Origin: Agriotes lineatus
Lineage: Eukaryota > Arthropoda > Insecta > Coleoptera > Elateridae
Reading direction: 5' to 3'
DNA length: 64,000 bases
NCBI GenBank assembly: GCA_940337035.1
Contig: CALNHX010005301.1
Span: 45,534-109,533 of the forward strand
Below, piece by piece: positions 25,113-36,924 of the stretch; the stretch's first letter is position 1, and every line of letters begins with the position of its first letter. A program made the position numbers and the translations under genes. The notes under the pieces were generated by a model. The model did no database searches and had not been told where the DNA came from. It saw only the letters and a program-made list of their open reading frames with translations.

Positions 25113-26026
25113 TACAGGGCGTAGGGAAGTCGACGGAAAAATTTCTAGGGGTGAATCCTTGATGATTTAACTCAACTTACCTATATACAAAGTTGCTTAG
25201 TTTAGCCGCTAGAGGGCTTTAAAAATTATTAATAATAATAATGGTGAGGCACTAACACCCCATGAAGGAGCTTGGCCTGCAAGGCGGAAGGTCAGAGCTT
25301 CCATATTCTCGCTCTCACACCCGGCTGTCGCGTGTCAAATTCATGACACGTGGTGATGTGGTGAGCATCACGCATTAGACAACCGCATTATTACCCATTA
25401 TTCCTTCAAACGCAGGTCCCCAATTATTTAAAGCGACTAGCTCTTTTAAATGTTTTAACCCCCTGTATAATAATCACTACCAATTTTTTTCTGGACAGTT
25501 ACTTTAATTTAGAAGCTATTCACTCTCTTAAAAAATTTTAGTTGGGTAAACGGTTTAGCCACAAAAAATATTTTCTAAATCCCTACAAGCCTGAATCAGT
25601 AATTTTAACTTAACACTAGGCTTGTAGGGATTTAGAAAATATTTTTGTGGCTAAACCGTTTACCCAACTAATTTTTTTTAAGAGAGGAAATATATATATA
25701 AATCAAAGTAGCTATCCATAAAAAACATTAGATGGATAATTTATTAACTGTGACAAAGTTTTTAAACACCCTGTAATTTTTGAAATTCGGGTTTATGCCA
25801 CAAAATGCTTAAGTTTACTGGTAAAAACGCATGGCCAAAAAATGAATAAAATCCATCAACGATTTTTCGACTTATTTGAAAAAATTTAAAAAAGCTAATC
25901 ATCTTTAAAGCCCTCTAGCGGCTAAACTAAGCAACTTTGTATATAGGTAAGTTGAGTTAAATCATCATATTTTGGGCCAAGGATTCGCCCTAGAAATTTT
26001 TCAGTCGACTTCCTTAACACCCTGTA
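25113..26026. mobile_element. TA-flanked TIR element nested in the hAT copy
   Basis: The left end TACAGGGCGTAGGGAAGTCGA and the right end, reading TACAGGGTGTTAAGGAAGTCGA in reverse, are matching inverted repeats. Longer inverted arms continue inward, including the CTTACCTATATACAAAGTTG block and the GCCGCTAGAGGGCTTTAAA block. TA at both borders suggests Tc1/mariner-type insertion. The left arm is interrupted after (TAA)n by a GC-rich segment (about 25236-25385) with no counterpart in the right arm, itself probably a further small insertion. Confidence 0.75.
25522..25687. repeat. Central palindrome of the nested element
   Basis: The block from CTCTCTTA through GGGTAAACGGTTTAGCCAC and TAAATCCCTACAAGCCT is repeated in reverse on the other side of a short loop near 25600, with nearly perfect pairing. 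Confidence 0.85.
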
Positions 26027-26305
26027 TATCCACTTTGGCTATGTTTCTATTTTTCTTTAGAATATTTGCTTTTTTTTTGTTATTATAAATTCTATAATTC
26101 GCTTTACCTACGAAATGTATTATTTTTATTTCAAAATATCTGTTTTTTGTTTTTCCAAACAAATTACTTGTTGTTATTCACTACACTTAATTCTGAAAAA
26201 ACGCATTTAAATAAAAAACCAGACCGCTTGGTTTTTTTACAAAACAAACAGGTTTTTTTTAAAAAAACGATCGGTTTTTTTTAAGGTTGCATCACTAGCC
26301 GCTAG

Positions 26306-27478
26306 CCTTAAGTGCGAAGGGTTGGGTGTCTTTTGTTGTAGGGCAATCCTTTCGTTAGATCTGGCCCAGATGTACCAAATAGTCAGTGGTTTCCTGTTAA
26401 CTGATACACATAAGGTTGTTTAGATTTTAAGGAACTGTAAGCCGAGGCGGTTAGCACTTGGGAGCGATTGGAATAATAAATGTTTTTATTGAGTTTACGG
26501 TGTTCTTAATTTTCTCACACAAACAAAAGAACATTAATATCACATGTAGGCCACAAACACCGTTCCTAGAATAAGTCATCGTAGTCCAGTAGCAGCTGCT
26601 CATTAGAGACTCAGGGGCTCGAGCCTACCAGCCGTCAACAGCCTATCTGTCGTTAGAAAAAGTAACTATTCTATAATTGAAAATATATTGTATCCGTTAT
26701 AATATAACAAGGTTTCAGCAATGCGATCCATAAATCGCTATTCGATACCGCTTAAAACATATAATAAGATATCCAAGAAGTGTGTCAACATGTCAATACA
26801 CTCCTTCGTATCATATTCAACAAGCAGCTGGTAGCTGCTAAGGGCGCTCCAAAATGTTGTCCAAACTTATACGAGAATACGGATTAAAACACTGTCGCTG
26901 CAAAATTAGCGATATAGCAGTTTCAACATGACGCGAAGGCCCACGATGCTGCAGCCGAGACCGCTGTAAACTCGCGGACTATCCGTTTATTTACAAACTA
27001 GCTGAAACCCGCGGCATATGCCGCAATTAAAATGTACGACGAATTTAATAATTTTGTTGCACTAAAGAAAGTTTTAAAAGCACGCTAGAGATTGGCAGTA
27101 AGGAAAAGTTCCAAAAAATATATTTTCAAATGGAAAGTCTCTGGAAAGGAAACGCTCGCCCCTGGAAGGCGTCCTAATTAATACGACGTTGTTGGAACGC
27201 AGTAAAAAAAAATTATGAAAAGAATTGTTCTACAAGTTAAGAAAAGTGAGAGTTTTCCAGTGAATGTAAAAGTTTTACGTGAGCATGGAAGAATGACGTA
27301 GCCCACGGCACATGCCGCATTTAAAGTTTTGGGCGTTAGATAGATATACTTTGTTTGCGACATTACAAACAAAAATCTTTTACACACGTCTACTATGGCA
27401 AATGCTACACCAAATACATACAATATATACAGTTCACATTTAATTATATATATTTATTCCTAATTCAGTACGTAAAAC
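26306..27478. other. No gene recognised; possible 5' part of a transposon
   Basis: AT-rich sequence between the hAT copy and the transposase relic. Two similar short blocks, ACCCGCGGCATATGCCGCA (about 27007) and CCCACGGCACATGCCGCAT (about 27301), lie about 290 bp apart and may be remnants of one repeat family. No upstream transposase domain (such as THAP) was recognised. Confidence 0.4.
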
Positions 27479-28293
27479 ATGCTTAGAGCCATGTTTATGA
27501 TAACGGTGATAAAACTTAGATTACATTTAGATTTTAGTTTATTGGCATACATGTTTAACGTCAGTGTACAAACAATTTCTAGAATATTTTATACCACATT
27601 GAATATTATGTATCATCGGATGAAAAATTTTATTATTTGGCCTGAACGAGATCAGCTGATTAAATCAATGCCAGAATGCTTCAAGGTAGCATTTGGCAAC
27701 AAGATTTCAGTAATAATCAATTGTTTTGAGATGAGAGTGGAAAAATCAAGTAGCCTTGAAGTACAATGTACTACATGATCTACGTACAAACAACATAATA
27801 CGGTAAAGGTACTAATAGGCATCACTCCTCCTGGATCAATATCATTTGTATCACATGGATATGGTGGCAGAATAAGCGATAAAGGTCTAACAGAGGATTG
27901 TGGGATTTTAAACAATCTCTTGCCAGAAGATTTTGTATTGGCAGAGGCTTTTTAATAAAAGACTCCGTAGGACTACATATGGCCACAGTGATTACGCCTC
28001 TGCTTTTCTAAAAGGGAAACGGCAGCTCGATCCAAGGGATATAGCATCAACCAGGAATATAGCAAGCGTGAGGTAGTGCAAGTATATTGTTACAATAATT
28101 ATCTTAATTATATCTTTTTTTCAGAATACACGTCCAACGCGTTATTGGTGTCCTTCGTCAAAAAAATACAGTTCTTCACGAAACAATGCCTATGTTCCTG
28201 GCGAAAAAGAAAACTGACGATGTTGCTGTGGTAGATCAGATATTAACAGTTTCTTCTGCACTCGTAAATTTATGCTCTCCTATAATTGTATAA
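27479..28293 (+). pseudogene. ISL2EU/Harbinger-type DDE transposase relic
   Basis: An N-terminal helix-turn-helix-like part (SLLAYMFNVSVQTISRIFY) is followed by FIIWPER and the DDE region VIINCFEM, then GITPPGSISFVSHGYGGRISDKGLTEDCG, and at the end RNIASVR, IHVQRVIGVLRQ and SSALVNLCSPIIV. This is the layout of DDE_Tnp_4 transposases of ISL2EU/IS4EU type. It is dead: the usual first catalytic Asp is Asn in VIINCF, a TGA stands at 27776-27778, the second Asp region near 27940 is damaged, and there is a frameshift near 28010. A 52-nt intron (28073-28124) appears to split the last part. An AATAAA-like signal follows at about 28300. Confidence 0.8.
28073..28124 (+). other. Probable short intron in the transposase relic
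   Basis: GTAGTG at 28073 and a T-rich tract ending in CAG at 28122-28124 bound 52 nt. Joining across it keeps the transposase frame through a split Arg codon. Confidence 0.6.
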
Positions 28294-28629
28294 ATATGAA
28301 ATAAATTGTATTAACAAAGTTAATCTAATTATTTTTACTTTAATAATAATAATAATATCTACAAAATTATTAAAATTAGTTAATTAAGGATCTAACGTTA
28401 ATACTATCCACCACCATTTATTATATAATGTAAAATTATTTTATTATCTTTTTCTGCATGTGGCCAATTAATAAAAAGCCAAATTACAATATCACATAGC
28501 AAAAATTATTAAATAGTAGGTACCTATACGATAAGAAACATAAGGATATTTTAAAACTATGTAAGCTACATTAACAATCAATAAAATTACACATGCTGTC
28601 TACACAACATAAAAGAATAAGAAAAATCA

Positions 28630-28890
28630 TTTTATCTACTCCTACTGCACAATGGCCATGAATTATGATTCATAATTCATGGTTTGCAGCCAATCATAAA
28701 ATTCTATTTTCATTATTCAATAGTTTGCAAATTGCAACCAATCAGAAAATTCTATTTTCATTATTCAATAGGTTGTAGCCAATCACAAAATTCATTCTTA
28801 TTATTAAATGACTTGAAGTTAACAGCTGTCACAAATGTCATAATTCTGAAATATGAACACAAGGCTCCTATTGCATAGGAGTAGATAAAA
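28630..28890. mobile_element. Small foldback/MITE-like element with internal repeats
   Basis: Ends TTTTATCTACTCCTACTGCA and TGCATAGGAGTAGATAAAA form inverted repeats of about 19 bp. Inside, a block starting CCAATCA and containing AAAATTC is repeated three times (caatca at 28691, 28739, 28780). TSD not determined. Confidence 0.6.
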
Positions 28891-28892
28891 TA

Positions 28893-29026
28893 TCGTATTA
28901 TATTCGCGATTATGGCCATTATTCACTCAGATGACTTGCGCCACGCGCCTTCGGCTTGTGGCGCAAATGTCATCTTCGTGAATAATGGCTGTCATAATCG
29001 CTCATATAATAATATACTATTTTCGT
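28893..29026. repeat. Long near-perfect hairpin with a tiny GC-rich loop
   Basis: Arms containing GCGATTATG, CCATTATTCAC, GATGAC and TTGCGCCAC pair with their reverse complements around the tip GCCTTCGGC. The outer AT-rich flanks also pair. Confidence 0.85.
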
Positions 29027-29340
29027 TGACCGCTTCTTAATTTCAATATTAATGAATTATTTTTCCTAAAAAAGGATGGATTAATAGAAGTCATTAATAC
29101 ACTGTTTTTGATTAATCCACTCTTTTTCATTAATTAACTGTTTTTGTGATTTTGATGTTTTGATGATATTTTGCATGGAGGTTAGTTGTATTAATCAAAT
29201 TTTTCGTCACAAAAAAAGATTTTGAGGTCAACGAAAAATTTTTGTAATCAACTTGTTTGTTAATGGGTTATTAATAATCTCAACTATTAAAGGCACTCAC
29301 TCGATTATTAATCGCCTTCATTAACACACTTGTTGGTTAA

Positions 29341-29490
29341 ATAACTATTAATGCATAAAGAATAACGGATATTTTGAAGCTATTTAATATTTATTTATTG
29401 TGGCATCTCTAACAAATAACTATTAATGCATAAAGAATAACGGATATTTTGAAGCTATTTAATATTTATTTATTGTGGCATCTCTAACAA
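29341..29490. repeat. Perfect 75-bp tandem duplication
   Basis: 29341-29415 and 29416-29490 read identically (starting ATAACTATTAATGCATAAAG). Recent duplication or assembly artefact. Confidence 0.9.
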
Positions 29491-30200
29491 GTGTTACCCT
29501 TATTACAAGAGATGCAGTGTAGATATATTCTGCTATATGCAGGTATGAGCGTTATAGCATGTAAATTAAAATTAAAATAATCATCCTAACTAAAATAAAC
29601 TTTAATCATGGTTGCAGGAGATGGATCGATGCCGTAACTTGCTACTATGACTTCCCGTACTGATTGGTAAATTTAAGTCTTAAAAATTTGTTACATCAAT
29701 AGTTCATTTTGTTTCATTTTAGTTATAATAATACTTTTTTACAACAGATGCAAACATACGGTATGGAGCTGACAAATCAATGTTGAGCAGTATGTAAATT
29801 TGATTCACAAGCTTTAATATATCAGTAATCGGAATTCTGGTATAAAAAGAAGGTACAAAGAATAACCGTGAGAAAAGAACAAGCCTAGCGGGTACTCTTA
29901 AAGTTAATAGCAAAAGCAGCTTGCTATCATTAATCTTATTATTCCATAATTTATAACAAAATTTTAATGAATTTAAGGTACATAAACAATCAAAATATTT
30001 ACATAACAGTACAAAATAACAGAATAACTAATGTCTAAATTAAGTATGAAAAAGAATTGCAATGGATAAAGTATAAAGGATCAACATATTTACAAATTCT
30101 ATCAACGTAGAATAACAAAATAATTCTATTTATATACTGCTCCACAAATGTACTGGACCACCCATAAAAATGTATTTATTACATTACGTCACAATATATA
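29491..30200. other. No gene recognised
   Basis: AT-rich DNA with no domain, transposon end or structured repeat that I could identify. Confidence 0.4.
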
Positions 30201-30954
30201 TACCGTCTGTTCTATAAAAAAGGCCCCGCCTTCTAGCTACTTTATTAATTATTTTAGACCCAATAACCTTATATCAAATCAAATGGCACATAAAAACCTA
30301 CATTTTAACACTATCAAATTTTTTTTATCTTCAATTGTTTCAGAGTGGTGACGTCACGTGCAATTTTTTTAAATGACACTGTATATTTTTTGACATTTTC
30401 TGGTAGAGGTTTTTTTTCCTCTTTTCAACAATATAAATATTTTATGCCCTTACATAAGAAAATTTTCGAGAAAAATTAAAAAACTTTTTTATCGGTGGGA
30501 GGCCACCATACAAACTATAAACAAAAGTGTAACTCAGAAAAACAAAACAATAAACACTTTAGATTATTCTGAAATCTGACAGTTAAAGCGTTTGGCTACT
30601 ATTTGTTTTGTTTTTCTGAGTTACACTTTTGCTTACAGTTTTGTATCATGGCCTCCCACTGTGAAAAAGTTTTGTAATTTTTCACGAAAATTTTTTTATG
30701 CAAGTGCATGAAATATTTATATTGTTGAAAAGAGAAAAAAAACCTCTACCAGAAAATGTCAAAAAATATATACCGTGTCATTTAAAAAAATTGCACGTGA
30801 CGTCACCACTCTGAAACAATTGAAGATAAAAAAATTTTGATAGTGTTAAAATGTAGGTTTTTATGCGCCATTTGATTTGATATAAGGTTTATTGGGTCTA
30901 AAATAAATAATAAAGTAGCTAGAAGGCGGGGCCTTTTTTATAGAACAGACTGTA
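30201..30954. mobile_element. Foldback TIR element with about 350-bp arms
   Basis: The left end TACCGTCTGTTCTATAAAAA and the right end (TACAGTCTGTTCTATAAAAA in reverse) pair, and nearly the whole element is one inverted repeat centred near 30575. Paired blocks include GTGGTGACGTCACGTGCAA and GAGTTACACTTTTG. TA at both borders fits Tc1/mariner-type insertion. No coding capacity. Confidence 0.85.
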
Positions 30955-31667
30955 TACAGTGTGTCCCCGGATAGGTGAAACAACTCTTGTGAAAGGTAAA
31001 AAATTCTCGATTTAAATTTTCATTTTTTGGGGTTCAGCCCCCCTGCTTCGTTAAAGGCGAATTTCTAACATCATTTCAGTTTTGAAAAATCAAGTATGCC
31101 TTGGAAATTTTTAAAAATCTATTTTTCTGTAAGGTAAAGTACCCTTTATGTGGCAAATACGACAAAAAGTTATAAAGAAAAGTTGTTTAGAATCAACATC
31201 TAGGCCCCTATACCAAATTTCAAAATCCGCGGCCAACTTTGATTTCTCACATTTTCTTTCAAGTTTATTTCCCAAATCAAAGAATTTTATTTTTAACAAA
31301 GTTTTTTTATTATGAAATAAAAAACTTTGTTAAAAGTAAAATTCTTTGATTTGGGACCTAAACATAAAAAGAAATTCAGAGATCAAAGTTGGCTGAGGAT
31401 TTTGAAATTTGGTATAGAGGCCTATGTGTTGATTCTAAACAACTTTTTTTAATAACTTTTTGTCGTATTTGCCACATATAAGGTACTTTACCTCACAGAA
31501 AAATAGGTTTTTTAAAATTTCCAAGGCATACTTGATCTCTCAGAACTAAAATTATGTTGGAAATTCGCCTTTAACCAAGCAGGGCTGAACCCCAAAAAAT
31601 GAAAATTTAAATCGAGAATTTTTTACCTTTCACAAGAGTCGTTTCACCTATCCGGGGACACACTGTA
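30955..31667. mobile_element. Second foldback TIR element, directly abutting the first
   Basis: Ends TACAGTGTGTCCCCGGATAG and its reverse complement at 31648-31667 define the element. The arms are about 350 bp, centred near 31318, with paired blocks such as CGGCCAACTTTGAT / ATCAAAGTTGGCTG. It begins at the base following the previous element, sharing a TATA border. Confidence 0.85.
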
Positions 31668-32083
31668 TATAAAAGCTTTTGTTTTATAGTATACTCATAT
31701 TAAGCATATTTAATTTCACTATTCTCAAATATCAACTGAAGAATTAACAAAATCATATTAATAAAATTATGAAACTATATTTCACAAAAATAAGACGAAT
31801 CACAAAAAAAGGTTTAATTAATAGTTCTTTGAGTCTCTCCAGAACGTTTAAAAATCTTTGGCAACAATTCGGCATACTTTGTATGCAATGTGCTATCAAT
31901 ATTTGGGCAAAATTCAAAATTTTAAAATGATATTTTATTAATGGACTTCGTTTTCTTTAAACAGAATTATGAAAAGAAATGCTTTTTATAGTGACACAAT
32001 CATGAAAGGTTACCAAAAATTTCATGACTGCCCTTTTGGAAAATATTTTTAAAAATTGCACCAATATATGCAAATGGTCCAGT
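31668..32083. other. No gene recognised
   Basis: AT-rich intervening sequence, nothing identified. Confidence 0.4.
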
Positions 32084-32278
32084 TCATTTGTGGAGCAGTA
32101 TATTTACAGAGTTCACATAACCACTTTCCTTTAGGAATTTTTTTAATTGTAGGCATGCTGAATGGTACCATTTTATTCTACATTTTCTGTCATAACATTT
32201 TACCATTTGTTCGCCGTCGTCTGGTTTCCTACAGTGACACCATAGCTGCAATCCATAATTAAAATAGGTACATAACAT
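32084..32278 (-). pseudogene. PHD-finger-like fragment
   Basis: The minus frame contains WCHCRKPDDGEQMVKC followed by C and WYHSACLQL, the spacing of a PHD zinc finger (CxC, then C, C, HxxC) of the kind often seen in insect transposon-associated proteins. Only the first part of the finger is present and no larger gene surrounds it; an internal T-rich tract with AG could be a splice site. Function unknown. Confidence 0.45.
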
Positions 32279-32321
32279 TGTAACAGATAATTCACAAAAT
32301 TACAAACCTCTTCATCATATA

Positions 32322-34815
32322 TAGTCCAGTCACTATGTCATTTTTGCTTGAAAGTGAAGGGAAATTTGAAATTTCTTTTTTGGGGTATTGGTGAGGTCCA
32401 GCAAAGCTTAACTTCAAGTTGTCGACCAAATTACCAATGTGCTATTTCCGCCATCTTGATAAATGAGTGCGTTTGATTTTTTTGCGATAAATCAGTTCCC
32501 GTTCACACTACATGAAAATAATGTGAACATCTTTTTTAGAATTTTGAATGCTCTACAATTTATGTTATATTACTTTTTCGCGTACGAGCGATATTTGTCG
32601 AGATATCGAACGCGAAAAAAGAGCGTGAAAGGGTCGAGATTTTTTTTCGAGCTTCTGGGTTTGTGTCTCATTTCTCTATCTATTTAGCGAAAAAGTAGCT
32701 ATTATCAAACTTGTAGAGGTTGAAAATGGCTTCAATTTGACCTATTATAAATTGATATGCGACTAAAATTACGACTTGTAGAGCGGGCCAAAGTTGTCAA
32801 GTTGGCGCGTAATTTTCATTTCATGTATCGTACTATTACGTAGATGACATAACAAACTTCATTGCATTATTGGAATCATTACATTTCATCAAGTAGATAG
32901 TATACAGCATTATATGATTGTATATTAATAATAATAAAAATAATAATAATAATAAAAACGAAGGTCTTTATTAAATTATTACAAAATTACACAGAAAAAA
33001 TGTTGACTAAAACGTAATATTGTCTTGGGCGAAGTTCAACTTGATATAAAAACAGATCTATCCGCTGTTCTTCTACTTAACCCGGTGAAGAACAAAAAGA
33101 AGTGTGTTATTTTAACCCTAATAATTAATTCATTGATGTTGATCCATAAAATTTTGAAAAATAGCTTTTTTAAATGTTGACGTACAATAGCCTTTTACTA
33201 CATTTGGTAAGGAATTATAGCATTTAGTTATTCTGTAAGAAAACGATCGCTTGAAAAATTCTGACTTATGTTCAGGTGGAGTCAGCGTTCCTTTAAATCT
33301 TATATTTAAAGTATGTACGTCGGTTCTAAACTTTATTTTGTTGTATAAGTAACTCGGTGATTTACTCAAAATAATCTTGTGGATAAGACATGCAGAATTA
33401 AAGAAGCGCCATTCTTTCATATTAAGCCAGTTTGAATCTTTCAGCTTATAAGAAATTCTTTCATATTTTCGTACTCCAAATATGAGGCATAAACATGAGT
33501 TCTGAATTTTCTGAATTCTAGCAATATTAAAGCTATTTAAATGTGAATCATAAACAACGTCACAATAATCAGAACAGGACAAGATTAATGCATTACACAA
33601 AACGGTTTTCACATTTACACTTAAAAAATGTCGATTTTGATAAATAAGTTTCAAGGAACTATATGATTTTTGCAGATATTTTGAAATATGTTTAATAAAT
33701 TTAAAATCATTATCAAGATAAAGACCCAAGTTTTTGACATCATCAGAAACTGGGATTCTATCCTGGTCTACTAATAAATTTACTTCATTAGAATTTCCTT
33801 TCGACCACCCTTCCTTATAAAATGTTTTAAATTACTGTAGCTATTTAAAATGATAATTGTTGTCGACGAAGATTGTCCATGCTCTGTTTCCGCCATCTTA
33901 AAAAATTGGTGAGTTTGCTTTTGTTGCAATAACTCCGTTCTTGCTAACGCTACTTGAAAATGCTTGCAATTTTACCTGCTATGAATTGAAATACTTATCG
34001 GTGTTATAATTTTTCTATTTTCTTCTCCGTTTTGATGGTTCTGGTTCATTTTCCTCGATATATATTTTATCTTCGTCTTAATACTTACTTTCTTCAAGTA
34101 TACATTTATGGTCAGGGTGCTCTTCGTGATGTTCCCATTCCTCGGCGATTTTTACTTCGAGCGTTGCAGCATCCTCATCGTCATTGTCGCTTGTATCGAG
34201 AACGACGTCAAAAATAACAATTTACGTACTGGCTACTTGAAATATAACAATTCTCATAATGCAATGATGTTTATTATGCCATTTATGTAGTAGTACGATA
34301 CATGAAATAAAAATTAAGCGCCGACTTGACAACTTTCGCCCGCTCTACAAGTCGTAATTTTAGTCGCATATAAATTTATAATAGGTCAAATTAAAGCCAT
34401 TTTCAACCTCTACAAGTTTGATAATGGCTATGTTTTCGCTAAATAGAAACCGAAATGAGACACAAGCCCAGAAACTCGAAAAAAAATCTCGACCCTTTCA
34501 CGCTCTCCTTTCGCGTTCGATATCTCGACAAATATCGCTCGTATGCTAAAAAGTAATATAACATAAATTGTAGATCATTCAAAATTCTAAAAAAGATGTC
34601 CACATTATTTTCATGTAGTGTGAACGGGAACCGATTTATCGCAAAAAAATCAAACGCACTCATTTATCAAGATGGCGGAAATAGCACATAGGAAATTTTG
34701 GTCGACAACTTGAAGTTAAGCTTTGCTGGACCTCACCAATACCCCAAAAAAGAAATTTCAAATTTCCCTTCACTTTCAAGCAAAGGCCTTATTTTTGGAC
34801 ATAGTGACTGGACTA
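32322..34815. mobile_element. Long-TIR element, 3-bp TSD (ATA), related termini to 54896-57935
   Basis: Left end TAGTCCAGTCACTATGTC at 32322 and its reverse complement ending at 34815 bound the element. The inverted arms are long (about 32322-32850 and 34290-34815) with paired blocks such as CCATCTTGATAAATGAGTGC. The trinucleotide ATA flanks both sides (32319-32321, 34816-34818). The termini resemble the nuclease-encoding element (TAGTCGAGTCAAT). The interior holds a LINE fragment rather than a transposase. Confidence 0.8.
33130..33729 (-). pseudogene. 5'-truncated LINE, RT C-terminal domain, with a TAA-type tail
   Basis: A 199-codon frame begins GLYLDNDFKFIKHISKYL and continues with CNALILSCSDYCDVVYD and RIQKIQNSCLCLIFG, the post-catalytic thumb region of Jockey/CR1-like RTs, ending shortly before a (TTA)n-type tail at 32924-32963 on the minus strand. 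The catalytic domain is absent. It inserted between the inverted arms of the surrounding TIR element. Confidence 0.75.
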
Positions 34816-34828
34816 ATATGCCTATTAC

Positions 34829-35360
34829 GATGTCACTGGAAATTGAACCGACACCTATAGCTCACATGTCCATGGGGATGTCGTCTGAACTTGGACCAGC
34901 ACTCGTAGATGGCATATCCATGGCGATGTCACTACAGTGCCTTTATATAGACAGTGGCGACAATGGGGTGTCCTATTTTTGATTGGCTCCCTAGATCACG
35001 TGGTTTTAGCCGCCATGTTTATGCTAAATCACCTGTGATTCGTGTTATACTTTTGGCAGTACTGAAGTGTATTGTCAGTCTGTCAAATTCGAGGTTAGTA
35101 GGTTCGGTTTTGCGTCAGTTTTGACATAAACTGACGCAAATCTTAACCTGCAAATCTCGAATGTTTTCAGTACTGCCAAACGTAAAACACGTATCGCAGT
35201 CGACTCTGATCACGGATTTAAATAAACACCCGTTAGAAATTTGCCTAAATATGGCGGCGGGGGTGTGGCTTAGTTGTATTGTCGCCACTGTCTATATAAA
35301 GGCACTGTAGATGTCACTACAACTTGAATCCAAACCAGTGGTCATAGATGGCAGAACTAA
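34829..35360. repeat. 48-bp tandem repeat, split by a MITE
   Basis: GATGTC-led units begin at 34829, 34877 and 34925 (48-bp spacing), with shared blocks such as GAA(C/A)TTG and CATATCCATGG. The third unit is interrupted at 34933 and resumes at 35310. Confidence 0.75.
34933..35309. mobile_element. 377-bp MITE with perfect TIRs of about 30 bp and an 8-bp TSD
   Basis: The end TACAGTGCCTTTATATAGAC continues to GGCGACAAT and is exactly repeated in reverse at the right border. The 8-mer GATGTCAC precedes (34925-34932) and follows (35310-35317). Eight-bp duplications occur in hAT and P-type elements; superfamily undecided. Inner sequence is also partly palindromic (about 35065-35175). Confidence 0.8.
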
Positions 35361-35612
35361 TGTTAGAATCTAGTAATTTCCAAGTTTTGTATTGGTAACA
35401 CTTTTGACATCTATCATATTGACATTAAATCGTTAACCTTATTTAAGCTAAACGACTCAATAAATCGGAGGCGTACTCATCATTGTGGTATGGCGCATTT
35501 CAAAACAGAATTAATAACACACACAAAAATAGCGACAATAGCAATAACAAAATAACAGATTTAACAAAATCAACAGCAATTTTCACACTTTGACTTGCAC
35601 AATATCGCAAGA

Positions 35613-36924
35613 TAGTCCAGTTACATTAGACGGACAACCGCAGCATCTGCCGAAAAAATCCAAGTGAGCTGAAATTTTGCATACACCTTTATTTTAAAAT
35701 TACAAATAATGTCTCAAAAGTCCCCATCGATATGGCGCTTGCGTTTTGAGTTATTCAAGGTCAAAGGTCACAGAAATAAGTTTTTCGCAAATATCTCGCT
35801 TTCTATGGGTCGTATGACTTTTTTAGTTATTACAAAAAATGAAGGCTAGGAAATTCTCTACAAAAAAGATTATATAGCTTTTTTACATACAACTAACCGT
35901 TCAGTAAATAACACACTATTAAGTTTTGCAGACGGGTTTTACTTCTTTTTACGATAAAGAAAGTATTGGATTCACCCCAAAAATTCGGAAACTGGGTTTT
36001 CAACACATCTTCACGTTGTAGAGTCCCCTGAACCCAAAAAACATGTTTTTGCTCATTGGTCTGTGTGTCCGTCCGTCGGTCTGTCTGCCAACAGAATAAC
36101 TCATTAACGAAAAGAGGTATGGCGTTGAAACTTCATATATAAGTTTTTTGTACTATCTAAATGCGACAGCAAGCTTCTGAAGAAAATCACATAACCGGTG
36201 TGTATTGATGTGAGATAAGTGATTTTTCAGTTGAATACCTCTAAAATTCAACTTGAAAATCACTCATCTCAATCAATCCACATATAAAATGTAATAAAAA
36301 TGTATAGTTTGAAAAAACTCGTTGGAGCCGTTTTTGAAACACAAGAGTAAACATCATACTTCCGGTTATGCGATTTTCTTCAAAAGATAGCTGTCGCGTT
36401 TAGAAAGTACACAAAACTTATATTTGAAGTTTCAACGCCATACCTCTTTCCGTTTATGAGATATTCTGTTCGCAGACAGACAGACAGACCGACCAATGAA
36501 CAAAAACACGTGTTTTTGGGTTCAGGGGACTCTAAAACGTGAAGATCTGTTGAAAACTCAATTTAGAATTTTTGGGGTGAATGCAATACTTCCTTTATCG
36601 TAAAAGGAAGTAAAACCCGTCTGCAAAACTCAACAGTGTGTTATTTACTGAATGGTTAGTTGTACGTAAAGCACCTGTATAATCTTTTTTGTAGAGAATT
36701 TCCTAGCCTTCATTTTTTGTAATAACTAAAAAAGTCATACGACCCATAGAAAGCGAGATATTTGCGAAAAACTTATTTCTGTGACCTTTGACGTTGAATA
36801 ACTCAAATCGCAAGCGCCATATCGATGGGGACTTTTGAGACATTATTTGTAATGTCAAAGGTGTATGCAAAATCTCAGCTCACTTGGATTTTTTCGGCAG
36901 GCCGATCCTACTGTAGCTGGCCTA
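35613..36924. mobile_element. Foldback element, 3-bp TSD (AGA), TAGTCCAG-type ends
   Basis: The left end TAGTCCAGTTACATTAG and the right end (TAGGCCAGCTACAGTAG in reverse) are imperfect TIRs, flanked by AGA on both sides (35610-35612, 36925-36927). Almost the entire element is an inverted repeat with arms of about 600 bp centred near 36245 (for example GGACTTTTGAGACATTATTT pairs with the left arm). No coding capacity. Confidence 0.8.

Larger units (their letters stand above)
24798..26297. mobile_element. hAT-type element, 8-bp TSD, interrupted by a nested TIR element
   Basis: It starts TAGTGATGTAA and ends TTGCATCACTA, and is flanked by the exact 8-bp duplication GCCGCTAG (24790-24797 and 26298-26305). 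Both subterminal regions are rich in AAAAAACG/CGTTTTTT-like runs in inverse orientation. It carries no transposase. A second element (25113-26026) sits inside. Confidence 0.85.

Noticed and set aside
28893..29026. Hairpin as a CRISPR-type or bacterial terminator feature
   Set aside because: The window is animal DNA; there are no spaced repeats and no bacterial operons.
34698..34982. 94-codon plus frame with repeated Met/Ser pattern
   Set aside because: It is produced by the TIR arm and the 48-bp tandem repeat and runs into the MITE.
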